NCBI RefSeq assembly: GCF_000699445.3
Contig: NC_067200.1
Span: 1,707,450 to 1,771,449 of the forward strand
DNA: 64,000 nucleotides
DNA from: Schistosoma haematobium
Lineage: Eukaryota; Platyhelminthes; Trematoda; Strigeidida; Schistosomatidae
Reading direction: 5' to 3'
The notes beneath the pieces were generated by a model that made no database searches, was not told the DNA's origin, and was given only the letters and a program-made list of their open reading frames with translations. Position 1 is the first letter of the stretch. Each line of letters starts with the position of its first letter. The translations under genes and the position numbers were made by a program. Below, piece by piece: positions 1 through 13,700 of this stretch.

Positions 1-1095
1 TATTGATCTCCTACCAAGAGGCCCACTTATCGACTTAGAATACGCAGATGACATAGTCCTGTTTGGTGAAGACGCTGACAAAATGCAGAGTCTTTTGGTG
101 GCACTGAGCAACAATGCCAGTATGTTTGGGATGCGCTTCTCTCCCTCTAAATGCAAGTTGTTGCTTCAGGACTGGTCTGCGTCAGCACCTGAACTAAGGA
201 TAGGGAGTGAAGTAGTCGAACTCATTGACAGCTTCACTCATCTTAGAAAACTGATCATCCCTAATGGGTTGGTGTCTGACGAAATCTCAGCACGGATTCG
301 AAAAGCTCGTTTGGTCTGCGCCAACTTACGTCACCTATGGCGAAGGCAAGATATCCGTCTATCAATTAAGGAACGAGTATAGTGCGCGGCAGTCAGTTCT
401 GCTTTACTTTACGGTAGCGAAACATGGCCATTAAGAGTAGAAGATACTTGTAAGCTATTAGTATTTGACCACAGATGCCTCAGAAATATTGCTGGCGTCT
501 GCTGGGATCACCGGGTAAGTAATAGTGAGGTTAAACGCAGGGTATTAGGGAATGATGGTAAATCAGTTGATGAGTTTATGAATCTTCATCGACTGAGATG
601 GTTGGGCCACGTGTTACGTATGCCTGAACACCGATTACCACGACGTGCAATGCTAACCGGGGTAGGGGATGGTTGGAAGAAAGTTAGAGGCGGCCAAACC
701 GAAACGTGGCATCAGTGCTTGAAGACGCTAACTTCTAGTCTGAGCCATGTTGGTAGATGCAGATTACTTGGTTGTGGTCCGCGTGACTTTCGTAACCAAT
801 GGTTGGAGACTCTTGGTGACATGGCTCAGAATCGATCACAATGGCGTCCGTGTATACACTCCCTGTCTTCCCTTAAACTAAGAGATTAAAATCACTTCAT
901 ATCTTTCCTTCTACGAACTAATTCTTCCTTCTTGTACTATATCTCTATATGCAATCTTTCTTTTATATATTACCACCTTTAACATAACCACTGCTGTGAA
1001 TCCGGTGTTCATCTTGTTGTGCTGATGCGGTATGGCAACCTGGACCGATGCACATATGTGCCTGGTCCTACTTTGTAGCTGGCTGACTGACTGAG
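1..1095 (+). mobile_element. RTE-like non-LTR retrotransposon (family 1), 3' part, cut by window edge
   Basis: The sequence opens inside a reverse transcriptase, just upstream of its catalytic YADD box (about 40-65, reading LEYADDIVLF). The C-terminal region follows in two open pieces, 83-379 and 578-889, in the same family frame. An in-frame TAG at 380-382 breaks the protein. Recognisable stretches are LLYGSETWPLR and [19 protein letters not shown], typical of RTE-like C-termini. After the stop at about 887 comes a roughly 200-base 3' UTR ending in short CTGA repeats, as RTE tails do. Highly similar 3' ends recur at 7477-8364, 24470-24843, 46147-46342 and 54858-56458, so the family has been active. 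The clade name is inferred from motifs; no database comparison was made. Confidence 0.85.
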
Positions 1096-2209
1096 GATTC
1101 CAAATCGGGGCTTGCCTCGCAACAGGTACATTTGACTACATATCCCAGTGATCTTGTGAACGATGAAAATTGTACAACATAGTCTATCCAACTTAGAGAT
1201 CACAATAACAACGTAATACAATGAGCTCAAGTTGTATACCTTTATGCCTACAACTTCCAATCTTCTAGATCATGTACTATGACATTTACATTTATTGCAT
1301 ACGTATTTGTTTATTAAATGAATGATGAATTAACCTTAACTATCTACATTGGAGAATCTATTCAAAACATACACTTTGAATATTTCTAGTATGTTAAGAT
1401 ACAAACTTTCTCGATGAATAACTCAATAAATAATTGTCAATTACAACTAACTTGATCGTAGCAATTGATCAACACTATAGATAGATGTAAACAAACATGA
1501 TATTGATTCAAATAATCAGTGATAGATAATAATTAGTAATTATAGCCCTGAGTTATGATTTGGATATTTCAACGATAATATCTCAGTTTATGAAGGTGGA
1601 TAACGCGAGTCCTGATTCTACAGAGAATATACGTTACCATAAGACTGTAGATACATCTTGCTGTTAAGTACTAACAAGCATAAAGTTTAAATAAAAGCTG
1701 CCCTGTCGACTACCACCACCTTAATTGAATTATCATACTGTTATAACAGAATGATTCTTGGAGTAGTTGAGAAGCTCGACTCTATTTACCAGATTATGAT
1801 GATTTATATCTTTATTGTATAATTAGTAAATAATTTTATTGTTAGATTTCTATGTTCCACTTATTGTAAACTTATGATAGACTTACTTACTTTTAGATAC
1901 TTCACCATTCTTTAATGGTATATTGTTTACTCTGCCTTTTAGTGCTGGTTACGGTTTAATTGTATTTCAGATTTGATACCCTTTGTGTGTGGTCTGATAT
2001 TATTTCCAATATATCATTATATAATTAAATTAGTTACAATGAAGAGTTAATCTCCTTGCCAATCATCATCTTTTAATTGATTATTCGGTTAAAAAGAGGT
2101 TCGAGGATCAATAAACATTAAAGTGTTGATTATTTGCGTTATCTTCTATTTTATGATACAATGTGGTCTCTAGTATAGGGGTTGTGGAGATTATTAAGTT
2201 TTTGATTGA
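1096..2209. other. Intergenic, no gene seen
   Basis: AT-rich sequence with no convincing open frame, splice-bounded exon or recognisable repeat on either strand. Confidence 0.5.
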
Positions 2210-2459
2210 GATCATGAACCGATTGATGTTAGACCAACACAATTGAAAACCTGGAAGCACTGGACGGCCATTTCGTCCTATTGTGGCACTCCTCAACAGT
2301 GCGCATCCACGATCCCGCTCGCGAGATTCGAACCCAGGGCCTTCGGTCTCGCGCACAAACGCTTAATCACTGCTGAGGAGTCCCACAATAGCACGAAACG
2401 GCCGTCTACTGCTCCCAGGCTTTCAATTGTAGTGTTCTAACATCAATCGGTTCATGATC
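2210..2459. repeat. SINE-H foldback: two head-to-head hammerhead copies
   Basis: Arms of about 92 bases (2210-2301 and 2368-2459) are inverted copies of each other with only scattered mismatches. They enclose a 66-base tRNA-like centre with a B-box-like GATTCGAAC segment. Each arm carries the hammerhead region of the tRNA-derived short repeat here called SINE-H. In the minus-strand arm the stem I halves GCACTG and CAGTGC are fully complementary, and GAAA plus GTC are present, but the core starts TTGAGGA. The plus arm reads CTGAGGA with GAAA. Confidence 0.75.
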
Positions 2460-4617
2460 ACAATCTAAAACAATGTGATCTGTTTGGCGGCTGGTGTATA
2501 TGAACCCAGTATGTTTGTGAAATATAAGATTCATATCACAGAGGCTCAGATTGATGTGCTCTGCACTCAACAGACAACCAGGATGCAGGACCGCTAAAGT
2601 CTCTAGACTATTCATAAATGGTTTTATGCATTATTGACCCAGTCGATAATTGGCAGTATCATTAATTTCAATATGAATAAGATACATGGCACAAATTATA
2701 ACAATTTTTCGTGAATTAGATCTCCAATTCGACTGGTAGTACGTGAAATAATAATCGAAAAGGAAAGAAACAATCTGCATTGTTATGCAGTACATGTCTT
2801 CTTCTTCTTCTTCTTTTGATTAATATGCATGTCTTGTGTGTTGTTGAGATGAATAGTAAAGATTGAAATAAAAGTACATGGTCATTTTATTCTTATTATG
2901 AGATTCAAATAAACAAACTGTTCAAATCACCTATGATGATGATGATGACGACGACAACAACAACAACAGCAACACCAAATTTATTTTATCTAATAGAAAT
3001 AGATCAACATTACAAACTACAACACACATGTAATGCAATGATGTTATAAAGCACAATAAACTATAGAAACATAATGCCATTTATAGACCATTCATTCATT
3101 CATTCAACAAAACAATAAAATTCATATCAGAAGAGGAAATATGAGTAGAAAACATATTTATTATTATTATTATTATTTACTCTATGATCTATAATGTGTG
3201 GGGATGTGTGTGTGTGTATGTGTGTGTGCGTACTTGTTGCATGATCCCCCTTTTGTCTCCAATTTTCCATCAACTACACATAAACGCGCACACACGTGTA
3301 CACATAGGCAGTTTACTCACTACTCAAAGGGAAACATTTTATTGAACAAAAAAATAAATAAACAAACCAAAAAGAAATAAGTTTTTTTTTGGGCTCTTTC
3401 ATCATTCAAATAGATACTCCACTGATTTTTGTAAACAGATTATGTGCGTTCATACGGCGTCACCCCCCCCCCACTCCCTACCCTCTTCATCTAATGAAGA
3501 TTGAATTGACCTTATCAATGATAATCATAGTAGTCAGTTTAAAAAATAAAAATAAAAAAAACCCATCAAGATTGATTGTAAAAGCCAGGGGGGGGGAATT
3601 TTTTTTTAAGGAAACATACGAATAGTAACATTAGTGATTAAATAGTGTTAATCATAATTGTCATGTATGTCAAATGGAGATGGGCAAGAATTGAAAGGCA
3701 ACAATTAAATCATATCAATTATTATTATTATTATTATTATAGTAGTAGTAGCAGCATATGTTTAATGTAAAATAAGAGCTAATAAGAAATGAACAAGAGG
3801 TAACTATTGCATAAAATAAACATTTACAATGACCTCCTCTCTCTCTCTCCCTCTCAGTGATTATCGTTGTTAACACCCCTACCCTATAGAATACAACTGG
3901 GATATATATAATGTGTGTTTTTTTTTAAAAAAAAATGGACAAATCGAAAATTGTTTTTTACGATATAAGAATTTTAAAAAAAAGGAAAAAAAAACCAAAA
4001 TAGGAGAGAGAAAAAACATAGAAACTATAATGATAATAATATACCCTGTTTAACCCATATGGAAAAAGAAGCATCATTGATCGGGATGGGCACGCGCGAG
4101 TATGTACGATTGACTGAAATGTACTGCATATACACGTACACGTACACACTCACACACACACGCTCACACATATACACACATACATACATACATACATAAT
4201 AAAGCTTAAAAACAACCAAAATAATGATGATAAGAAGGCACAAATGACCACAATCACATCACCATTATTATTATTATTAAGAATAAATTGAAAATGATAA
4301 TAACCGGATATTGAGAATAATGAAGAAGATAATAGCGTCGTATAGACGGATAGAATGAAAGTGATCGAGTAGAAAAAATTGTGATACAATAGATTGAGGC
4401 GCTTATTTTTACATTTGAATAATCTAATAATTTGTGTAATGCCATATCAAAGAGTGAAAGAAAGAAAGAAAGAAAGAGAATAGTTAAGAGATACAACTAG
4501 GTGGTTATATTGCCACATCACTCTCAAACATAATGAAAATCAAAGAGAATAACCAGATTTCATAATTATTATACCCTTAGACAAAAAAATCCAACTAACA
4601 TCTTCTATTGTCAACTA
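2460..4617. other. Axin 3' flank with microsatellites
   Basis: No coding exon was recognised. Short tandem runs include TTC (about 2802-2815), GAT/GAC/AAC (2935-2966), ATT (3158-3178 and 3717-3740), TG (3203-3228), CT (3835-3856) and CA/CATA (4143-4197). The Axin 3' UTR must lie in the upper part of this stretch. A minus-strand AATAAA at 3338-3343 is one possible poly(A) signal, but AT richness makes it weak evidence. Confidence 0.5.
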
Positions 4618-4744
4618 TTAATCAATTCGTTCAACTTTGGCGACAATTTTACCTTCCCATAAAGGTAGAATAGTATCATCATTGGTGATCTCTTGATGGA
4701 CTACACCGGAATCGAATTCATCAGATGCTTTCTTAAAAAAGTAT
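4618..4744 (-). CDS. AXIN: Axin exon 7, C-terminal half of DIX domain
   Basis: The acceptor is a T-rich tract ending CAG at 4747-4745. The exon supplies the last base of a split Arg codon, then 41 residues beginning [15 protein letters not shown] and ending [10 protein letters not shown], with TAA at 4618-4620. This aligns with the vertebrate DIX C-terminus (YFFKKVSDEFDCGVV, KVEKVD). It is too short for ordinary ORF calling. DIX mediates head-to-tail polymerisation with Dishevelled and with itself. Confidence 0.95.
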
Positions 4745-7700
4745 CTGTTTTTTTTTGTTTGAAAAAGAAAAATAAAAAAAAGTAAACTTTGATGTGAATA
4801 CGAGTAGACAATGAGAAAGATGAATAAACACTTGAACAGTTATTTATCATATGCCTTCAAATACCCTGATACGATCCAGAGTGGGGCGAGTCAGCTTTCA
4901 GATGGTCACGCGCATACAATCACGACCACATGACTGACTACCCTATACCTGACATATATCCATAGCATGATAAAGTGATATTATTGTCATAGAAGATTTT
5001 ACATTTTTTTTAATGTAAGCCAACAAAAATGATAGAAAACGAAACAAACCCTCTATCAGATTGATTACAATGGCGTGAATAATAATTTCCCGCTACATTT
5101 TGGTTGGTTTCCAGGTTCAAGATCAAAATCGCGAACTAGTACAGAGTTTATTCTAACTAGAAAATGACCACCATTAAAGTGAGACAATAAAACTATTTGA
5201 CATTACTTTGAATTGTTTACAATTGATTAATCACTGAGTAGTGTGATCAGTGTCATGTTTTGTTATGTTCACAGTATTATGATATTACCTTGGATCGGTG
5301 AACGGAAACAAAAATAAGCAAAGCAAAAACAGAATGAAACTAAACTAGTCCTCTGTGTTATGGCCCTACTAAATAAAGGAAGAAGACTAAATTCAGATGT
5401 AAAAATATACGGTTCAACAAGCAGCCCGGAAGGTGGAACAACAAGCACTAAACTCATATGTAATATATACAATACAAAAATGTCTTTGAAAAGTCTCATA
5501 AATCGAAAACGAATCAATGGAGTTTAAGTTCCTTCCCGGAGAGAAATACAAGCTGAAGGTAATGATGAACGCTTTTAGGTGCGAAAAGGAGAAATTCGAA
5601 CTTTCACGATTAGATTACAAGAATAGGAAGTTTACCAAGTGATTTCTCAGGGTCTAGCATCTCCAACATGTTTATCTACTCCTTTAGTATTGAATGGATT
5701 TGATTGATTAAGTTGTGATATGATCGCATTAGTCTAAGCGATTCGGTATTACCTAAACAACTACCTGTGCTGACACCGCGGGTGATTCGAGGTAGTTGAC
5801 TGGGAACTCTACTAAACCTAAAATTTCCAGCTAGATGGGATTTGTCACCAAGGTGTACCTGTAATCTTGATGAAACTGATGCACCTTGTACAAAATAGTA
5901 TCGAATACAGGGATGAAAGTTTTTCTCTCACTTAACTGTAACCATGTAACATTTAAAGAATCACCTTAGAATAACATCAATATATATATACACGATATCA
6001 CTTACCGGAATAAACCTTTTTTCTTGGGAATTAATTGTTTAAATTGACCAAGTGTAATCTCTGATGATGGCCATAAACTTCTATAGGGTACCGGATCATC
6101 ACCCATATAATAGCCTATAACAAGTGAATTGGACGAGGTGCATACACCTACACCGGAACTTCCCGGTGTGGAATTCGACGTCCCAGAAACAGCTGATGTT
6201 GATGAAGAGTGAGTTGATTGAGATGTGGTGTTAGTTGTAACAGAACCTTGATGATGATGATCATTAGTACTGCTAGTTGTAGTAGAAACTGTAGTCGTTG
6301 TAGTGGTAGTAGTAGTAGTACCACTACTACTACTACTACTACCAATATTAACTGGACTATTTTCTGTTCGATCTGTATCATGCATAGATATTGCAGCATT
6401 AGTGGTATTATTCGAATCGACTAAATGCTCCGTATAATGTGTATGTAATTGAATATCTGATGTCTTGTGAGAATATTTCGATTGAGAAAATGATGCGAAC
6501 CATGGTGGGACGATTACTGGTAATGATTTTGTAGTTGATGGATCGATTGTACTGCAAGAATAAAACAAAAGAGATAAACATGAATTGCGACACTTTATTT
6601 GTAAACACTGAAAAAGAATTTTGATTTAAATAAGTCGGAGAAGCGATCGATAAGTCTTGTATCCGAATTTCGTGATTTATTGTTAAATGGATGGCACTAG
6701 TAGTCGACAGGGTACTGTGGACATCAGTTTTGTCCTAGTCGGTATTCGTCAGGATGACCTCTCTGCAATTCTGAGGAAATCGACTCGCTTTTTGAGATCA
6801 AAAGCCGCATCACTTGAATATCTCAATGATAAAATCTTAAACTATGAAACTAGGTAACCGGGACTCAAATATTAACTGTATAGAATGCTTTTATTCTCAA
6901 TAAACCCCATTAAATTATTTTGTATGTTGTCAATTATGTCACGACTGTTGATATGTAAAATACAATATTTATAACTGAAGAACATCTGGAACTCAAAACA
7001 ACTGTCAACCAACACCAAGGTCAAAATTTTCAATACAAATGTGAGGACAGTTATACTGTATGGGGCGAAAACCTGAAGAACTACGAAAGCCATCATCCAG
7101 AAGATACAAGTGTTTATTAACAGTTGTCTACGCAAAATACTTCGGATCCGTTGGTCAGACACTATTAGCAACAACCTATTGTGAGAGAGAACAAACCAGA
7201 TCCCAACAGAGGGAGCACTGGAAGTGGATAGGATACACATTGAGGAAAGCACCCAACTATGTCACGAGGCAATCCCTCACTTGGAATCCTCAGGGTCAAG
7301 GGGAGGAGAGGAAGACCAAAGAACATATTATGCCGAGAAATAGAGACCGACATGAGAAAAATGAACTGGAAAGGATGTTCCAGAACAGAGTGAGGTTGGA
7401 GAATGCTGGTCGGTGGCCTATGCTCCATTAGGAGTAACAAGCATAAGTAATTATAAGTAAAGTAAGGAGTAAGTAAGTAGTCGAACGCGTCGACAACTTC
7501 ACTTATCTTAGAAGTGTGATCAGCCCTAATGGGTTGGTGTCTGACGAAATCTCAGCACGGATCTGTAAGCTCGATTGGCTTTTGCCAACTTGCGTCACCT
7601 TTGGCGAAGGCGAGATATCCGTCTATCAATAAAAGGATGGGTATACTGCGCGGCAGTCCGTTCTGTTTTACTTTACGGTAGCGAAAGATGGCCATTAAGA

Positions 7701-10700
7701 GTAGAAGACACTCGTAAGCTACTAGTATTTGACCACAGATGCCTGAGAAATATTGCTGGCATCTGCTGGGATTACCGGGTAAGTAATAGTAAGGTTAGAC
7801 GCAGGGTATTAGAGAATGATGGTAAATCAGTTGATGAGGTTGTAAATCTTCATCGACTGAGATGGTTGACCACGTGCCGCGTATGCCTGAACACCGATTA
7901 CCACGACGTGCAATGCCATCCGGTATTGGAAATGGTTGGAAGAAAGTTAGGGGCGGCCAAACCAAAACGTGGCACTGAAGTGTCATTGAAGTCACTAACT
8001 TCTAGTCTGAGCCATGTTGGTAGATGCAGACTACTTGATTGGGGTCTGCGTGACTATCGTAACCAATGGTTGGAGACTCTTCGTGACATGGCTCAGAATC
8101 GATCACAATGGCGTCGGTGTATACACTCTCTGTCTTCCCTTAAACTAAGAGAATAAAATCGCTTCATATCTTTCTTTCTACGAACCAATTCTTTCTTCTT
8201 GTACTATATCTCTATATGGAATCCTTCTCTTATATATTACCACATTTGACATAACCACTGCTGTGAATCCGGTGTTCATCTTGTTGTGCTGATGTGGTAT
8301 GGCAACCTGGACCGATGCACATATGTGCCTTGTCCTACGTTGTAGCTGACTGACTCACTGACTTTTACTTATATTCAAATATGATTATTTATATTTCACA
8401 GTCTATGAGTTTGTCATTTGATAAATAAATGGGTTCGAACATATAAACTAATCAAAAGTTAAAAGTCTATTGTAATTTAATCACACAAAAAAAGAAAAGA
8501 AGAGTGAATCGATAGCTTAGTGATTAAAGTGTTTAATATTGAACCAATAAATGAAAGATTTGAATCAGGGTTTCATTTACTCTAATTCATGTCTCTGGAT
8601 AGTTAGATGAACTCTTGCTACCTCTACCACTACGAGATTTGAATCGACAACTGCATCTCTGTGCTAATGTGGTGTGGCAACCCGAACTGTACGTACGTAC
8701 GAAGTTCTACGTTGTTACTGACTGACTGACTGAGATGAGCTCTTTTACAATTATAAATGTAACTGGAATTGAATATCATGTAATATGTAGTTAGTTTTGT
8801 TTAGCTTTCTGTCAATCATTTCACATACATACACACATACTTATGATAGATGTACACTATTGTTTTTTAGAATATAAAGAAGTAGTATAGAGAGAAAAAC
8901 GAAACAATCATAGTGATTCATTATTTCTCCTTTATTTATAACTAGGGCCCATTTTCAGATTTCTTCTTTAATGTTCAAAATGGACAGCGACAAACAATCA
9001 AGTAACTAACTAACTAACTAACTAATCAACTATAGTTCCTCATTATTATAACAACCACAAATCATGATACTATCTAGATTATACACATATACACACAAAT
9101 AGATATCAAGTATTCAATCAGAACTAACTATTGTCTCATTTCATTGATCATCTCTCACTTTCTCTTTCATTATCTCTAACCTTAATATTATAACCTCGAT
9201 TTATTAATAGACAATGAAATAAATCATAAAGAGTAACAGAATATGTACACATGTGGTCAGTATACTCTTAACAATCAATGAAGTAGAGAGGGATAAAGAG
9301 AGAGAGAGAGATAATATACATATGGATGAATGCAATGAATGCAATGAACTAACAACACATGATGAATAATACTACTTAGTTATTCCTCTTATAACTAGAA
9401 CATAACTAATCAATCAAAACAGGATAACGACAATGACAAGCAACAAGTAGAGAGAGAGAGTGTGTGTGTGTGTGGGAGAGAGACTAGAATAAATAACTTC
9501 ACAAAAGTACTACTACTACTACTACTGCTACTACGACTACTACCAATATCCCAATTATCATTAAAGAATCATTATCTTAACGAGAAACAAGAGAAACTCT
9601 ATCAGTATTGTCAGCATCAACGATACACAGGAAGAATAATGACAACCCATAAATTCCTTTATATTTGCATATGTATATACACACACACACAAACGAATGA
9701 TTCTATATGTGTATATCCATACATGCACACATATAGACAAAATTAGGATAGTTTATTTCAAAAAGAAACTATTGTCAAGTTAAAAAAAAAAAAATGAGTA
9801 TTTTAATTGCTGAATTGATGAATCAATTGAAGTGAGATGATCATGAAAAATCTAGAAGCACTGGATAGTTGTTTCGTCTTATTATTGTGAGATTCCTCAA
9901 CAGTGTATATCCACGATCCCGCTTCGTTGAGATTCGAACCCAGGACTTATCTATCAATCACAGTGAATATATCAACGGAAGTTTCAATGTTCCATACAAT
10001 ATTATTATCAAATAATTTAGTTTTACAATTACTACTATCAATGCTAACAACGTATAACCACGAGTATATATCAACATCTAACAACAATAATAATAATAAT
10101 ATATTGACTGTTAATGGGTCGACTGTTCAATGGTACACAATAGGATTAAAAATAAGAGAGAACAGACAAATCACGAATTGATCAGAACATGAAATCAATC
10201 AATGATCAGTAATGTAGACTATGGACACAAAAATACAACCCTTCAAGTTGACACATCACCATATTGGTAATAAATACATGAAATAATAAATATGAATAAC
10301 TAAAGTAGTGGAAACAGTAGTAATGTAGGTAGTGATAGTAAAGATGTTAACAAACAGAGAATAGGCTTCAAGAAGAGTGAATTCACTTTATTTATTTATT
10401 TGAACACATAAATAGTGGTACAAAGGGGCACCGAATATATATGCGCCACACAAGTCACTTGACTTATGTATGGGCTATGATACTGCCTGGGTGCCCAAAC
10501 TGAAACAGCTGGTTTTCTTAGAGAGCCACATTCAAAGGCTCCAACCTAAAGGTTTAATCCACAAGGCAGTGGAGCAATGTAAGAAAATCCAACCCCATGG
10601 TAGCCGATGACCAACAATTGGTTCATACGCCATTGGTTCACTCAGGATCCTGGAGCCCATGTACACGATTGGTTTGAAATCAGGGTTTCGCAACTCCCCT

Positions 10701-13700
10701 AGGTGAACTATGCGTGTCCACCAACCAGGTAAAAGCGCCGGACATTCGCTTTTTGTCCTATGAATTTCGTAAACAAAGGCAGTGAGTAGGACTTCCCTGA
10801 CAGTGGTTTTTTGTTGACCGTAATTACTTCAGTATTGTTTTCTTTACGCTTTTTATATTTGTCAATAAACTTTTGTGGGTAAAAGTTGTCTCGTAGGTAT
10901 TTTCCCACGTTTATCAATTCTTCTTCCAGTTTGCCAGTAGTACATACCCTTTCTACCCTATAAAATAGTGTTTTAACTAATGCCTTCTTGTAACTGAGTG
11001 GACAAAAACTATTGAAATTCAGGTAAAGGCCATTTCAAGTACTTTTTCGATAAAGCGAACGTTGGACTGTTTCGTCTTTCCTACGTTTTATAGCAACATC
11101 AAGAAAGTGGGACATGTTATTTTGTTCGTGTTCCATAGTAAATTGTATGTTAGGATGTGCATTATTGAAGAGTTCTAGCAGGCGGATTGCATGCTGCTTA
11201 TTGTTACAGACAATAAACGTGTCATCAACATATCTGAAATATTCCGTCGTTTCGCTAATCATCTGTTTAAGCACCATGTTTTCAACATACCCTATAAAAA
11301 TATCTGCCAGAATTAGACCTAGTGAACTTCCCATTGCTACCCTGTCGATTTGACGATATATGGTGTTATTAAACTGGAATTGAACGTCTGTTGTGCACAT
11401 TAATAGTAGTTTTTTGGATTCCGTGGCTGGTAAAGGTAGGAGATCATAATTCTGGCAAATTATATCAATAGTTTCAAGAAGTCGTATATTGGTTAACAAG
11501 GATACTATACGTACAGAAGAAATATCTTCAACCACTCCTCCTCTACTGGCTAACATCAAGGCCAATTAATCAATAGTAATCTTAGTATATCCTGGAGTTC
11601 TAGTGAGAAGCAGTGATCAGTGGAGTGCAACCGAGTTAGTTGTGAGATAGTAACTCATTGATGACAATGGTGGATTAATTGAAGTTAGGCATTAGCATCG
11701 TTAGATGCCGTCTCAGTGCTCGCGCGCGAGACCAGTAGATTCTGGGTTCGAACCCCGCGAGGCGGGGTCGTGGATACGCAATGCTGAAGAGTCCCACAAT
11801 AGGACAAAATAGCCGTCCAGTGCTTCCAGATTTTCCATTGTGGTCTAGCTTCAATTGACTCATGATCTCAACCATTGAAGTAATCTTAGCTATTGAATGA
11901 CCGAATTAGACTACTGTACTTACGACCTTTCACAGTCAATTGTAATTGTCTCTGTTATCTTTATTCATAAATCTTTGCATTAACATTATTACTATTGGTT
12001 AATACATCATTATGAATCTCCCCAATACATGAGTTATTCACTTCGCATTCATCTCTCCTTACTAATTTTTTACACAATATAGCCTTTTCACCCTATTTGA
12101 CCCATATTTATTCGGATCATTTTCACTTTATATATATGCAGATTCAAGTTAACATTCTATATGAATCATATCAATATGAATAATTTTATTTGGCCCTTTA
12201 TACACCACGCTGGTAGATGTTCACTCATTTGTTGGTTAAGTCGCCTGGTAGTACGCCCGATATAGCAGCGGAATTTGTAAATGCACATTGAGGAGGCCAA
12301 CTCAGGTAACTTATCCTTCGTTTGCATAGACATCGCTGGTCGATAAGAGAAAGCCAACGCAAGATTGGCTGAGTAGAATGTCATGGTGATTACTTTCGTT
12401 AACCTATATTTCAAAGTATCACTGGTCACATCCCCGTTGAATTGTAGTTTCATGTATAAAGGTTTCTCACTTCTACAGTTTCACACCTATCCGATACAAG
12501 AGAAATTTGGTTAAATGTCTCACTAGCAGAGCTAAAAAGATCAGCACAATAGACACTCTAAATCAGGAGCTTGAATTTATCACCAACTCACTGACCATGA
12601 TCGGCTACCCCAGTGTCCTCAATCTGATCATCATTTGGGATTATTAATATGGATATATTGAATGGTAGAATCTGAAAAGAATTTATTCTTCGTCTATAGA
12701 TTAGTCTTTTAAAGATGATGAAGGGATCACTATTTACTTACCTGGAAGATTTATTATATGAATTTATCGAATTATTATTAGGCATAAGTTGTGTATTTTC
12801 ATCATTAATCCAATTATTTTCAACTATAGAATAAGAAGATGATTTATGATTATGTGTTTGTTGTGATTTTGTTAGATCATTATTAGTTGAATGTGACCAA
12901 TTGATATCACCGATAACAACATTATTACCACTAATATATGGTCGATTATAATTTAAAGAAGTAGATGGACAATATGATTCATGATTATAATTTGTGATAA
13001 TTGGAGATATAAATGAACGTTCATTTATATCTAATGAAATATTTCGTTGAGATGAGTGATCATCTAGTGTTGTAGTATCATGAGGCCTAGTTGAATGCAT
13101 ACTAAGATCTAGACCAATTCTATTATGATCAATATCATTAGTAACGTTGTTATCACCATCAACATCATCATCATCAACATCACGAAGATGACCACCTCCT
13201 CTACTTCCATCGCCACTCCCTCCTCCGCCTCCTCCACTACTTGGAGTACGATCAGCTGATGCAGCCCATATTCTTGAACAATGATCTTCAAGAATAGCCT
13301 AAAATTATATTCCAAAAAAAGAAATAATTATCATTATAGTAATAAAAAATGTTGACTTATAAATACTTTTTTATAATAGAAAATGATTAATCATGGATCT
13401 TTGTTGAAGTTGACCGGCAGTAGCCCCCGGAGGGACTCCAGGAGGAGTTAAAGTTGACAGAACAACAATTAAATCAATATGAGTACACAATAGAGAGAAA
13501 AATAAACAAAAAAACTTTCCTATTTAGAATGTAAATAAATAGATCAAATGAATATATAATCTATCTCACAACATATTGACATTGATTATCATAATATAGA
13601 AGATTATAACATAAATACGTGTTTCGGTGATTATAGTTGGTACATTTCAAATCCTGACATTAATAAAACAGAAGAATTTAGATTTGTTGAAGTAATTTGA

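Noticed and set aside
3958..4496. Several overlapping minus-strand hydrophobic ORFs
   Set aside because: Products of CA/CATA and ATT microsatellites on the complementary strand.
6218..6424. Plus-strand open frame with poly-Thr
   Set aside because: Antisense shadow of Axin exon 6 and its codon repeat.
10708..10917. Open frame of 69 codons, minus
   Set aside because: Chimera of repeat X and Penelope post-RT sequence, not a gene.
11700..11770. tRNA gene
   Set aside because: A- and B-box-like sequences belong to SINE-H heads; no cloverleaf with acceptor pairing was found here or in other copies.
13109..13315. Minus-strand Glu/Val-rich open frame
   Set aside because: Out-of-frame reading of Axin exon 5; the conserved ILEDH motif is in the other frame, which matches both splice phases.
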